Of a DNA stretch of 64,000 nt, positions 42,922 to 51,540 are shown one piece after another. Under the pieces are notes generated by a model. The model was not told the DNA's origin. It was given only the letters and a program-made list of their open reading frames with translations, and did no database searches. Both the position numbers and the translations under genes were made by a program. The stretch covers positions 1-64,000 of the forward strand of contig CALXOJ010000007.1 of the NCBI GenBank assembly GCA_944390005.1. The letters run 5' to 3'. Source of the stretch: an uncultured Spirochaetota bacterium. GTDB lineage: Bacteria > Spirochaetota > Spirochaetia > JAFGXN01. The first letter of the stretch is position 1. Each line of letters starts with the position of its first letter.

Positions 42922-45720
42922 TTAATCTGCCAAATACAATCCAAACTCGGAGAGTACAACAGGCACCCGTGTATCTTTTCTGTAATTTGTAAACGTTACC
43001 CGTACATCCGTTGCGCTGACGGTATTGCTTCTTAAAATCCGTTTGTATCCGATTGTCGTGGTGACGTCGGGGTCGTTGCTGTCGCCGCTGATTGTTGTCG
43101 GCATGTTCGGATAAGTGACCGTTTTCCACGTGTCGTCTTCTCCGTTTTTGTATTTAACGGTAAACGCCTTAACTCGCTGTCCGAAGCGGATATTCTCCTG
43201 CAGCACAATGCGGTTAAACGAGATCGCTTCAGAGAAGGTGACTTGAATCCATTCATCTTCTTCACTTCCGCGTCCGTCGCCGACCGTCCAGTACGTTTCA
43301 TAGTCACCGTCGATGACCTTATACGGCGAATAGTTGATGTGGTTGTCGCGCACATGGCTTGCCGAAACTTTGTAAGCGCGCGCTGCCAAATTGTCATCAA
43401 AATCGGATGAAACCGTGTTCCACATCGTCTGCGCCGACTCTAAATTGTAAGAAGGAATGACGCCGCTCGTATCGGGTGAGAAGTTGAGAAGCAGCGTTCC
43501 ATTGCGGCCGACGGAGCGGTACCAGAACTCTATCATCTTAGCCGCGCCTTTGTCCTCTCCTGCGGTATAAAACCAGCCGTTCTGCGTCTTCATGTCCGCT
43601 TCGGCAGGCTTCACCGTCGTTCCATTCTCGTCTCCGTAGGGATTTTGACCGTCGGTCGAAGCCGGCATAATCCAGTTGGTGCGCCCTGCCCAGCCTTGCT
43701 CGTTGCCGACCCAGCGGATTTGAGATCCGAAGATCATCACTTCATGATCTTCGGTCGGTTTGTAGCTGTCGACCACCTCCTGCGCGACGGAGTAAATGCG
43801 GGCTCTCCAGTCCGACGGCAGTGTCACACTTCGATGAGTGAGATTGGAATTCAATTTACCGGAATAGTTATAATTTTGCTGAAACGATTTAACATCGGCG
43901 CGTTTGTTCGGCAAAATATCGACGGTCACAGAAGCTCCCTCGGCAACATGTGCATTATACAGCTGTCCGCCGTACCAGCCGCTCGGCGTATTGGCTCCGT
44001 CGAGCCACAATTCAAACAGAATCACATCGCCCTCACCGTACTCTTCCACATATTCAATCACTTCCGTTACTTGCGTGCGGAAGACGTACTCCAAATACGG
44101 AAACTCGCCATTTTCATCTACGCCCGCATAGGTCCAGTTGTTTCGATCCCACGGTGAGACGTAAACGCCCAGCTTTAACGGCGCTTCGGAATGGGCTCTA
44201 TTATAGTCGCGCATATTTTCAATCAACGCTTTCAGGTAATCCTCGTCGTGATACGAATACCCATCGCCGCTTTTGCAAACCGAATACTCGGTGGTCACCG
44301 TGTCCCACAGACAGAAACCGTCGTGGTGCTTGGCAACCATAATGATGCCGGTCATGCCGGCGGTAACAACGTCATCGATCCAACCTTGAGTGATTGTGTC
44401 GGCGTTGCTGCCCGGTCGGAAAGCAGCCGCCCCTGCCGGATAGCCGTTGCCCCACTCGCCGTTGCCGATTTGACCCGTTCCGAACGTGTTCGGCCCCCAG
44501 TGAATGAATGCGTATTGCTCCATTTGCATCCACTTGACCTGCGAATCACTCGGCAGAGGAAAGCCGTCTGTCGGTACCGGGGTCGCTACCGCTCCGTCCA
44601 TCTTCGCTTCATCTTCTTCCTGAGCCGTTCCTTCAAACATGATTTCATATACAAACTCTTCACTTACGTTGCCGGCGTTATCGGTGACTGTCACCGTTCT
44701 TTTATACGGTACGAAGAGTTCGATTTCCGCTAACTCAGTATCAACATACTTCCCCTCAATCTTGGTTGTGTCTACGCCCGAACCGCTTTCAATAATACGC
44801 AGATCCGAAGTGGATTCCTTAAAGGCCAGCCGTTCTTCGTCCGTATAACCGGTCAGCGTTTTCACTCCCCGCTGTATCACAGGCGCGGTTTGATCGAATC
44901 CGATGGCGACAGTTTTTATTGCCGGCATCCCGCCTGTATCTTTGACTTTAAGCGTAACAGTATACACTTTTTCTTCGGGGCTGTTTAACGTCAATTTGTT
45001 CGTCACCGTCTCTTGAACTTCGCCGTCAACCGTCCATACATACGTATACGTATCCGGCCCAGTTCCGCCGGTTACATCCGCAGTCAGCGTAACGTCATTC
45101 AGCTCTTTGTGCCATTTTACACTGTTTCCGTCTAAAGACTCCGCACCCTCTTTCAGAACCAACGTCACTTCCTCGCCAGCGGCTCCGTTAAATTTATAGG
45201 CGGTGATTTCCCACTCAAACGGTTCAGATGCGTTGCCGGCGCGGTCGTACGCCACGTAGACGCGCACATAGTCTCCCGGACCACCACCCTCTTTAAACGG
45301 ATCCCGGCCGTCTTTCCAGTAAGCGTCATAAACATAGTCGTACCCGCTCAAATTGTCGGAAACGGCATTTTCGCCGAGATTGTCAGCAATCTCTTTTTCC
45401 GTTGTTAAATTAAGCATTTGTTCCGTATTGGCAAAACCGTTGATCACCGGCGGGGTTTTATCTATAACGATTTTCTCCGTCTTTCCGTCGGTGTAGGTGA
45501 TTGTATATTTTCCTTCCTCGCTCAATACAAATCCGGAGACGGATTCTCCGTATTGATTAAACACCGACACAACATCGTTTCCCAACGTCACATCGGTATT
45601 AAAATATCCCGAACGCGACTTTGTCGGATTTTCAACCTTTTCGGCTCCTTCATAAACTGTCGGCTCGCAGCCGAAAATCATGAAAAGCACTGTAAAAAAT
45701 AAAATTGCTTTTTTTACCAT
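42922..45720 (-). CDS. GH29 alpha-L-fucosidase lipoprotein with C-terminal discoidin-type domain
   Basis: The 932-residue protein has a lipobox (IFGC), a Bacterial Ig/PKD-like region with TYTDGKTEKIVIDKTPP (about 25-360), a GH29 barrel (about 395-755) and an F5/8 type C (CBM32-like) domain (about 780-930). GH29 signatures are WMQMEQYAFIHWGPNTF, GIIMVAKHHDGFCLWDT and the predicted nucleophile Asp574 in ELWLDGAN. It removes terminal fucose from surface or host glycans. AAGGAG lies 6-7 bases before the ATG. Expression may switch on and off through a G12 tract inside its promoter spacer. Confidence 0.93.
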   Translation of the reverse strand: MVKKAILFFTVLFMIFGCEPTVYEGAEKVENPTKSRSGYFNTDVTLGNDVVSVFNQYGESVSGFVLSEEGKYTITYTDGKTEKIVIDKTPPVINGFANTEQMLNLTTEKEIADNLGENAVSDNLSGYDYVYDAYWKDGRDPFKEGGGPGDYVRVYVAYDRAGNASEPFEWEITAYKFNGAAGEEVTLVLKEGAESLDGNSVKWHKELNDVTLTADVTGGTGPDTYTYVWTVDGEVQETVTNKLTLNSPEEKVYTVTLKVKDTGGMPAIKTVAIGFDQTAPVIQRGVKTLTGYTDEERLAFKESTSDLRIIESGSGVDTTKIEGKYVDTELAEIELFVPYKRTVTVTDNAGNVSEEFVYEIMFEGTAQEEDEAKMDGAVATPVPTDGFPLPSDSQVKWMQMEQYAFIHWGPNTFGTGQIGNGEWGNGYPAGAAAFRPGSNADTITQGWIDDVVTAGMTGIIMVAKHHDGFCLWDTVTTEYSVCKSGDGYSYHDEDYLKALIENMRDYNRAHSEAPLKLGVYVSPWDRNNWTYAGVDENGEFPYLEYVFRTQVTEVIEYVEEYGEGDVILFELWLDGANTPSGWYGGQLYNAHVAEGASVTVDILPNKRADVKSFQQNYNYSGKLNSNLTHRSVTLPSDWRARIYSVAQEVVDSYKPTEDHEVMIFGSQIRWVGNEQGWAGRTNWIMPASTDGQNPYGDENGTTVKPAEADMKTQNGWFYTAGEDKGAAKMIEFWYRSVGRNGTLLLNFSPDTSGVIPSYNLESAQTMWNTVSSDFDDNLAARAYKVSASHVRDNHINYSPYKVIDGDYETYWTVGDGRGSEEDEWIQVTFSEAISFNRIVLQENIRFGQRVKAFTVKYKNGEDDTWKTVTYPNMPTTISGDSNDPDVTTTIGYKRILRSNTVSATDVRVTFTNYRKDTRVPVVLSEFGLYLAD

Positions 45721-45739
45721 ATGGGTCTCCTTCTCATCG

Positions 45740-45768
45740 ATTATATTTTACCCCCCCCCCCCATTTAA
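45740..45768 (-). promoter_or_regulatory. GH29 promoter with a G12 tract in the -35/-10 spacer
   Basis: On the minus strand TTAAAT (45763-45768), a 17-bp spacer made of G12 plus TAAAA, and TATAAT (45740-45745). The G12 tract is 45751-45762. A change of tract length would move the spacer away from the optimal 17 bp. The -35 hexamer is weak, so the spacing reading depends on it. Confidence 0.7.
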
Positions 45769-45966
45769 GGAAAATTAAATTTAAAATTATATTTACTGCC
45801 TCTTATTTTTGAAGTGTTCAAAGTTAACCGAATTGCGGGCGAAAACAGTTTGCCGGCAGAGGCGCAGCTTCGGCGCTGAGGTGTTTTGCGGTTTATCGCT
45901 TTAAAAACCGTCGGAGTTTATCGGCAAATCGGCCGCTTCGAGAAAGAGCAACGCATCTTCAATGAC

Positions 45967-45999
45967 AAAAAAAGCGTCCTTGCCCAAAGGCAAGGACGC
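45967..45999 (-). terminator. Rho-independent terminator of GH16/InlB unit B
   Basis: An 11-bp stem with loop CAAA and seven T on the minus strand, identical to the terminator at 20015-20047. The remaining part of 45769-45966 shows no gene. Confidence 0.95.
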
Positions 46000-46029
46000 A
46001 GGAGAGTTTTCAGTTTGATTACGAAGGTT

Positions 46030-47787
46030 TTACGGGGTGGTATAAAAGGCGACGGTTTTGAGGGTGTAGGTGACATTCTCTGTCCCACTGACTGTAAAAG
46101 TGATGTTAAACGGATTGATTGTCGTAATCTTTTTCCCCTCACTGTTTGTAATATCCTGCTCTGTCACATATATGACATTATTGAACCCTAATGTCGGCAA
46201 GTTGCTTCCGTCATCAAGTATAAAATATTTATTAAAACTTCCCGTACCGGGAGTTACATCTCTAGAAGATCCCTCCTTGGCATTCCATTTATTGCCTGTT
46301 ACATTACTTTGGAGTCCCAACATAAAAGTCTTATTACCCTTATACGGCGACCAGCCATAGATAGCATCTCCTTCAGCAATGTACACATTAGCGCCTGTTT
46401 TATCCCACTTCATCTCAATCAAAGTTAAAACAGCGGCGTCTAAACCGTCTGAAGGAATTGTTAATTGTTTATTTCCTGTCGGAACTGTAAAAGTAAATCC
46501 TTCCTCGCTGATTGCATCGGAAGAAATAGCCGCAGAATCATATTGCACACCTTCCAGAGATGCGGTATCCGTAAAATCAAACACCTGAACATCTTTATAG
46601 ACCGTGTTGTTAAACACCACCCAAGTGTCGGGGTAAACGGTTAAAGTTAGAGGCGCCGAATCACTTGTTGTTACATCAATCGTTGCTGCATCACCGTTTT
46701 CATCTACCGTATGATAGGTCAATGTTACGGAATACTCAATGCTTGCTTCCGTCGTATTCGACGGCAGAGTCAAAATTCCGGTGGCAGCATCGAACGCAAA
46801 GGAGGCTTCGGGAGTAGAGCTTACCTCTACTCTTGCAATATACGGAGCAGTCCCCTCTGTTTCCGCCGGAGTTAATGTCTGTTCAAATGTTATCGTTTTG
46901 CCGCCGATGAGCATATCCAACGCTGCTTCGCTGCTCACCGCTGCCGATTCCAGCTGATTCAGACGCCATACCGCATAAAGCGTTATACCGTTTTCGATGT
47001 CGGCTTCATCGGTCACCGAAAAATCACCTTGATCCTGAATCAGATTACTATCCGACGGTTTTGCTGCAGGATCTCTCGACCAACCGGCAAAGACACCCTG
47101 TGCATAAGTGAAGGTATTCTCGTCTAACCTGTTCGACGCGCCGTAGTAAACAATTTGTGTTTGAGTCGGAAGCGCTTCCAGACCTTCCGGCGGATTACTG
47201 TCAAACGTTAACAAAACAGCTGCATTGTCAGATGTTGGGATACAGCGTACCGTTGTCTCAGCGGAAGTTTTTCCTCCGGAAGTCACTGCTGCCGTAAAAG
47301 CGTACTCTTTTCCGTTTTCCAGGTTTTTGATTGTTACCGCATCGACAGTTTCGCTTTCGGAAGTCACCGTCACCGTTTCAAATCCGTCGCCGCGAATTTC
47401 AATCTTCTCCCACGGAATTTGAACCGTATCCCACGATAAAACTGCCGACTTGTGGCTTGCGGCAGCCTTAAAATGCTGAAGCGGTGCCGGCTTCCACTGC
47501 GCATAGAGCTTCACTGAAGCAGCAACGGTAATTTTTCCTTTATCGGGATAGGCGTTGCCGCTTCCGGATGCAGTTGTGTTCCAACCGTCAAACTCGTAAC
47601 CTTCGCGCTCGAATTCATTGGCATTTAATACAATTTCGATTCCGCTTGTCGCATCCTGATCCGCCATGGTTCCGACTCCTCCGTTGGCACTGAAGGATAT
47701 CTTAACCGCCTCTTCCGTCGGCGGACAGCCAATCAGCGCCGCCGCCATCGCCATAAAAATCAACAATTTCGCATATGTTTTGTTCAT
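46030..47787 (-). CDS. Lipoprotein with InlB-type repeats (companion of GH16 B)
   Basis: The 585-residue protein shares its first ~100 residues almost exactly with the lipoprotein at 20071-21906: the same signal peptide, lipobox ALIGC and first InlB-type repeat. A fibronectin III-like domain (about 105-195) and a second InlB-type repeat (about 200-275) follow. The C-terminal half differs. It has the common VYPDTWVVFNNTVYKDV linker but then diverges, lacking WFWLLRN, and ends YTLKTVAFY in place of the AVFY ending. The same fold with heavy divergence, or a swapped module, are both possible. It starts 18 bp after GH16 B with GGAG 8 bases before the ATG. Confidence 0.8.
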   Translation of the reverse strand: MNKTYAKLLIFMAMAAALIGCPPTEEAVKISFSANGGVGTMADQDATSGIEIVLNANEFEREGYEFDGWNTTASGSGNAYPDKGKITVAASVKLYAQWKPAPLQHFKAAASHKSAVLSWDTVQIPWEKIEIRGDGFETVTVTSESETVDAVTIKNLENGKEYAFTAAVTSGGKTSAETTVRCIPTSDNAAVLLTFDSNPPEGLEALPTQTQIVYYGASNRLDENTFTYAQGVFAGWSRDPAAKPSDSNLIQDQGDFSVTDEADIENGITLYAVWRLNQLESAAVSSEAALDMLIGGKTITFEQTLTPAETEGTAPYIARVEVSSTPEASFAFDAATGILTLPSNTTEASIEYSVTLTYHTVDENGDAATIDVTTSDSAPLTLTVYPDTWVVFNNTVYKDVQVFDFTDTASLEGVQYDSAAISSDAISEEGFTFTVPTGNKQLTIPSDGLDAAVLTLIEMKWDKTGANVYIAEGDAIYGWSPYKGNKTFMLGLQSNVTGNKWNAKEGSSRDVTPGTGSFNKYFILDDGSNLPTLGFNNVIYVTEQDITNSEGKKITTINPFNITFTVSGTENVTYTLKTVAFYTTP

Positions 47788-47805
47788 TTTTTCTTCTCCT
47801 TTATC

Positions 47806-49959
47806 TTAATTTGACGCTTCCGCCGAACTTTCCGGTACGTAGTAAGCAATGTAATCAGCTTCTACCCACACAGGAAGATAATTAATACTGTTTGCGGCAG
47901 GAACACTTCCCCATCCCGGTCCGATTTCCGTCGACAGAAAGACATTCATCGGCGCCAGCGGAACGACGGTTAACCGTCCGTTGTAACCGTATTGATTGTA
48001 AGTCGTGCTCCAGCCGGAAGTATTGACATTCTGATTGTTGTTACCGTTTGCCGTTGACGCACCGCTCAAACTGTTGTTTTTAACCAAGGACGCCTGCGTA
48101 TTGTCGTTGTTCGCCCGGAAATAATGCACCCAATCTTTGTTATAGTAATAAGTGACTTGATCGTCCGTCCATTGCAGCGCCAACGAATACCAATTATCCT
48201 GCATAACGGTATCATCACCCGATACTGTCAGTTTTTGATAAAACATGGACATATAAGTAGCGCCGTATGTATTACTCCATCCGTTGTGATACTGGTTGAC
48301 GTAATTGATGACCCTCGGAGCCCCGACTGTCTGTTCCATTAAGTCAAATTCATGAACCGGACCGTGAAGCCAGAAGGCAAACCAAGCGCCGGCCCCGCTT
48401 CCGAAACGAATGTTGTCGGAGTAACCCTTGTAGCGGGTTCTTAACTGGGCAATATAAAACCCTTTTCCGTAAAGTTCATTTGTAATTGCCGCGCCGGAAA
48501 TAAAGTTTTTAACGGCTCCGCTCGGATTGATGTCGGTGAATCCGCCGAGCGGTTTGGTTTTGTCAGCTCCCAGATAGAAAATACCGTTGTCGGCGTCGGC
48601 GGCCATGTGTTTGGACATCAGCATTCCGTTTTTCGCTTCAACAGTGCGGAAGTCCCAGACGCCGGATTTACGCACGTGCGAACCTTCTTCCAGTTTTTCG
48701 CAGCCCCACAGGCGGGCAAAATCATAGGCCGGGTCGTCGGGATTTTTCCGCGCATCCAGATAGGCGTCGTTATTTTTATAGTTCAACCCGTTGAACGGAT
48801 AGTTGAAGTCGTCTCCCCAGCTCAACACATATTTGGTATAACCCGCAACTTCGGTTTCGGAGTAATTTCCCTCGTTGTCAAGCCATATCTCGGCAGGATA
48901 TTCGCGGCTTCTTTTAACCGTAATTTTATCACCGAAAAGCTTATCGCTTCCCCATGTTAAATCGGCTAAAACCACGTTCATTCCCGTCAAATCGGGCGTC
49001 AAAATCCGAACTGTTGCCGTAAAGTCGTAGTCGGCATTCAAATCCAACGCAGTTTCAATAATGTCGCCGTAACCGCCGGAAATTTCGATTTCATTTGCCG
49101 CTCCCGTCAGTGTTGCCATCCAAACGGTTTGTTCCGTATTCAAAATCACATCTTCTCCGGAGAGTTCGTTCATCAATACCGTTACATCGGGATAGCTGAG
49201 AGCCGCAATCATTGTTGCGACCGGAGTACCATTTATTTCTGTTTTTCTTAAAATATTGATATGCGCAGGCGTTACCGTCCCTGTTTTCTTGTTGACAACA
49301 GGAGAAAAAATAACGGGATATTCATTGACGGACGAGGTGATGTCGTTATCGTTTTCATCATAGAAGGTCAGATTTACCGTCAGTTCCGAAAGATCTTTAA
49401 AAGCGCCAATGGGAATGGTGTGTTCGTTACTGATCGCGTCTTTAATAAGAGCTTCCACTCCATTAACGGAAGCTGTCACTTTTGCCGGCATGACGGAGGG
49501 CTGAAGTTCTTCAAGGGTACTCGAGAGGTCTTTTAAGACGATAGAAATACTTCCATCAGAGATTTTCCACTCTAAATTCAAGAGCGGAGGTTCGATTGTC
49601 AGTTCATATGTGCCTTTAACATTCGAGTCAACCGCGGATGTTGCCGTAATGGTCACAATTCCCGGTTTTAATCCGATAACCGTGCCGAATTCGTCAACGG
49701 TTGCTGTCGAAATATCGCTGCTTGTCCATAAAACCGTCTGATCGGCATCTGCCGGCGAAACTGTTGCCGTCATCAAGACTTTCAATCCGGTGGAAACTTC
49801 CGTTTCATGTGAAAACACGGAAATTGAAGTCGGCTTAATCTCGGGCGATCCGATTTCCCCTTCAATTCCTTCCGGGCAACCGAACAGCAGTGTGGAAATG
49901 CAAAAAAGATACAGGGCTAAAAGGCGAAGCCTTCCCCTCTCTCTCTCTCTCTCTCTCAT
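47806..49959 (-). CDS. GH16-family glycosidase lipoprotein B, with phase-variable (AG)10 start
   Basis: The 717-residue protein is a paralogue of GH16 A in the same order: lipobox LFGC, Big_2 domain (about 40-120, VLWTSSDISTATVDEFGTVIG), unassigned middle, and GH16 domain from about 370 with SWGDDFNYPF and EFDLMEQ (Glu near 537 and 542). ATG 49959 is preceded by AGAGGAG and a promoter, which excludes the longer upstream frame to 50208. Codons 2-7 (R-E-R-E-R-E) come from (AG)10 directly after the ATG. Nine or eleven units would lead to early stops, so the gene looks switchable. Surface beta-glucanase/galactanase-like; substrate unknown. Confidence 0.85.
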   Translation of the reverse strand: MRERERERGRLRLLALYLFCISTLLFGCPEGIEGEIGSPEIKPTSISVFSHETEVSTGLKVLMTATVSPADADQTVLWTSSDISTATVDEFGTVIGLKPGIVTITATSAVDSNVKGTYELTIEPPLLNLEWKISDGSISIVLKDLSSTLEELQPSVMPAKVTASVNGVEALIKDAISNEHTIPIGAFKDLSELTVNLTFYDENDNDITSSVNEYPVIFSPVVNKKTGTVTPAHINILRKTEINGTPVATMIAALSYPDVTVLMNELSGEDVILNTEQTVWMATLTGAANEIEISGGYGDIIETALDLNADYDFTATVRILTPDLTGMNVVLADLTWGSDKLFGDKITVKRSREYPAEIWLDNEGNYSETEVAGYTKYVLSWGDDFNYPFNGLNYKNNDAYLDARKNPDDPAYDFARLWGCEKLEEGSHVRKSGVWDFRTVEAKNGMLMSKHMAADADNGIFYLGADKTKPLGGFTDINPSGAVKNFISGAAITNELYGKGFYIAQLRTRYKGYSDNIRFGSGAGAWFAFWLHGPVHEFDLMEQTVGAPRVINYVNQYHNGWSNTYGATYMSMFYQKLTVSGDDTVMQDNWYSLALQWTDDQVTYYYNKDWVHYFRANNDNTQASLVKNNSLSGASTANGNNNQNVNTSGWSTTYNQYGYNGRLTVVPLAPMNVFLSTEIGPGWGSVPAANSINYLPVWVEADYIAYYVPESSAEASN
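49937..49956. repeat. (AG)10 dinucleotide tract directly after the GH16 B start codon
   Basis: Ten CT units on the plus strand (AG in the gene) begin at codon 2. The present number keeps the signal peptide in frame. Minus one unit reaches TGA after about 30 codons, and plus one reaches TAG within about 15 codons. Confidence 0.95.
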
Positions 49960-49980
49960 AGATTTTCTCCTCTGTATTTT

Positions 49981-50009
49981 ATTATCAATGCTGAAACGAG
50001 AAAAGTCAA
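49981..50009 (-). promoter_or_regulatory. Promoter of GH16 unit B
   Basis: TTGACT (50004-50009), a 17-bp spacer and GATAAT (49981-49986) on the minus strand. The -35 box and upstream A-tract match those of GH16 unit A. Confidence 0.75.
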
Positions 50010-50084
50010 ACTTTTTTTTATTTTTATCGACGATCCGCGGAATTCGTTGAAAGGAGAGCGCCTCGGAAGGAAAATTCGATTCGC

Positions 50085-50106
50085 AAATAAAAACGGCCCG
50101 AGCCGT
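50085..50106 (-). terminator. Terminator after structured element B
   Basis: ACGGC (minus strand 50106-50102) pairs with GCCGT, and T5-A-T3 follows. It lies 11 bases beyond element B and would end the long smc-lar-DUF362 transcript. Confidence 0.6.
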
Positions 50107-50116
50107 AAGCGCGTCA

Positions 50117-50209
50117 GGCGCCCGGAGGAGGCCGCAAGGCCGTCTGCCCGTCGGGCAGACCGGGTCCGGAGGGCGCCGACGACCGCCGCAGGCGGTCGGG
50201 ACGCCCAAA
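50117..50209 (-). ncRNA. Unassigned GC-rich multi-hairpin element, copy B
   Basis: Read on the minus strand from TTTGGGCG (50209-50202): an 8-bp stem (50180-50198), then an outer 7-bp stem pairing 50177-50171 with 50123-50117. This encloses two abutting hairpins, GTCTGCCC/GGGCAGAC (50160-50142) and GGCC-TTGC-GGCC (50141-50130). Copy A has the same plan. The first stem and the outer stem have different sequences in the two copies but remain fully paired. It starts 16 bases after the DUF362 gene. Confidence 0.5.
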
Positions 50210-50225
50210 TGAAAACAGAAAGAAG

Positions 50226-51203
50226 TTATTCGATTTCAACCAATCGGTATTGACGACTGCCGAGGTTGATTTTTGCCGCGTGGTCAAGCGTGTGCAGGCC
50301 TTGGCGGCTTTCAATGCGTTCTTTTAATGCCGCAGAGTCTTCGGCTGCATAGACCATGTCGATGGCGGCTTGGTCGGCTGCCAGCGGATCAAGCGAAGCG
50401 ACGATGCCGATGTCGTGCATGTCCGGTTCTGCCGGATTTCCGTTGCAGTCACAGTCGACGCTCAGCCGATTGAGGACGTTGATGAAAGCGATGTTTTTTC
50501 CCATGGCGTCACACAGACCTTTGGCAGCTTCGGCCATCGACTCCAGAAAGGCGATTTGATCGCCGCTGATGGAACCGTTTGTCGTTTTTCCGCCGGAATG
50601 GATGTAGACTTTGCCGCTTTCGAAATCTCCCCAACCGCTGCCAAATCCGATTGAGAGGTTTTTGATTGCTCCGCCGAATCCGGCCATGGCGTGACCTTTA
50701 AAGTGGGAGATGACCAGATATGAGCCGTAGTTGTTGAAATGGCTGCCGACAATGTGTCCTTTTGTCAGGTGTTCGGCGCCTTCAATCGGCAGATAGACGA
50801 CGTCTTCTTCGTCCAACAGATCAAAGTCGGCGATTTTCGTAAAGCCGTGTTCTTCGGCGACTTTGTGATGTTCCGCATTGGAATTGCGGCGGCCCGGATA
50901 GGCGGTTTTGCACTCGACAATCACGCCGTCAACGGCCTTGACCGTCTTTTCCAGCAGTGCGGGGCGCAGGTAATTGGATGCGGGCGGTTCGCCGGTGCTG
51001 ACTTTGACGCCGGTTTTTCCTTCCGGTTTCCAACCGAGGGCTTCGTAGACTTTCAACATTCCGTCGGCGGAAATGTCCTTCGTGAAATAGACCACCGGAG
51101 CCGATTTGTCGTCGGTTTGGTGGGTCAGTTTTTCTTGAGAAAAGGCTGTTGCACACGTGAAGAGGAGCGCCGCTCCCATCAATAAATGCAGAATTTTTTC
51201 CAT
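50226..51203 (-). CDS. Exported DUF362-family protein
   Basis: The 325-residue protein has an N-terminal signal peptide (HLLMGAALLFTCATAFSQ) followed by a DUF362 domain: YLRPALLEKTVKAVDGVIVECKTAYPGRRNSNAEHHK, then VVYLPIEGAEHLTKGHIVGSH, FKGHAMAGFGGAIKNLSIGFG and DIGIVASLDPLAADQAAIDMVY near the end. Members often occur with or fused to ferredoxin domains; none is present here, and the activity is not established. ATG 51203 (GGAG 10 bases upstream) was preferred to the longer frame beginning at 51326, which lies in the preceding gene. It is the last gene before element B and the terminator. Confidence 0.8.
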   Translation of the reverse strand: MEKILHLLMGAALLFTCATAFSQEKLTHQTDDKSAPVVYFTKDISADGMLKVYEALGWKPEGKTGVKVSTGEPPASNYLRPALLEKTVKAVDGVIVECKTAYPGRRNSNAEHHKVAEEHGFTKIADFDLLDEEDVVYLPIEGAEHLTKGHIVGSHFNNYGSYLVISHFKGHAMAGFGGAIKNLSIGFGSGWGDFESGKVYIHSGGKTTNGSISGDQIAFLESMAEAAKGLCDAMGKNIAFINVLNRLSVDCDCNGNPAEPDMHDIGIVASLDPLAADQAAIDMVYAAEDSAALKERIESRQGLHTLDHAAKINLGSRQYRLVEIE

Positions 51204-51216
51204 TTGTTTGTTTCTC

Positions 51217-51540
51217 CTATTGTTCCGAACTGATTTTTCGGTCCGAACTCCGATGGTTCCTTTTTTCGTTTCTCTTTTCGAAGAAAAAGAGAACGGCAAA
51301 GACGGCAACGGCAGCAGCGACGACAATCACTCCGAGAACAGCGTTGTCAATCGAGAGATCGAAAAACGGTTCACCGGCGGCAATAGCCGCAAATCCGTCA
51401 ACGCACCACATTAACGCTGCCGCCGTGCAAATCAGCGCGGCGGTTGCTAAACTTTTGTATCCTTGACCTCTGCGCTTATTTGAAACAAAATACAGAACGC
51501 CGAAAACAGCCGCCGCGACGGCGGTAAATATCAGACACAT
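51217..51540 (-). CDS. Small membrane protein (107 aa), unknown
   Basis: Three hydrophobic helices (about 1-20, 30-53 and 66-88) and a charged C-terminal tail (KRNEKRNHRSSDRK). No domain recognised. It overlaps the preceding gene by 1 bp and is followed 13 bp later by the DUF362 gene, so it belongs to the operon running from smc. Confidence 0.65.
   Translation of the reverse strand: MCLIFTAVAAAVFGVLYFVSNKRRGQGYKSLATAALICTAAALMWCVDGFAAIAAGEPFFDLSIDNAVLGVIVVAAAVAVFAVLFFFEKRNEKRNHRSSDRKISSEQ

Noticed and set aside
45836-45890. Possible third, degenerate copy of the GC-rich structured element
   Set aside because: It shares only GGGCG and a short GCCGGCAGA-like piece; the hairpins do not form convincingly.
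49960-50208. Upstream extension of GH16 B to ATG 50208
   Set aside because: It would cross the structured element and the promoter. ATG 49959 has a strong ribosome-binding site and begins a proper lipoprotein signal.
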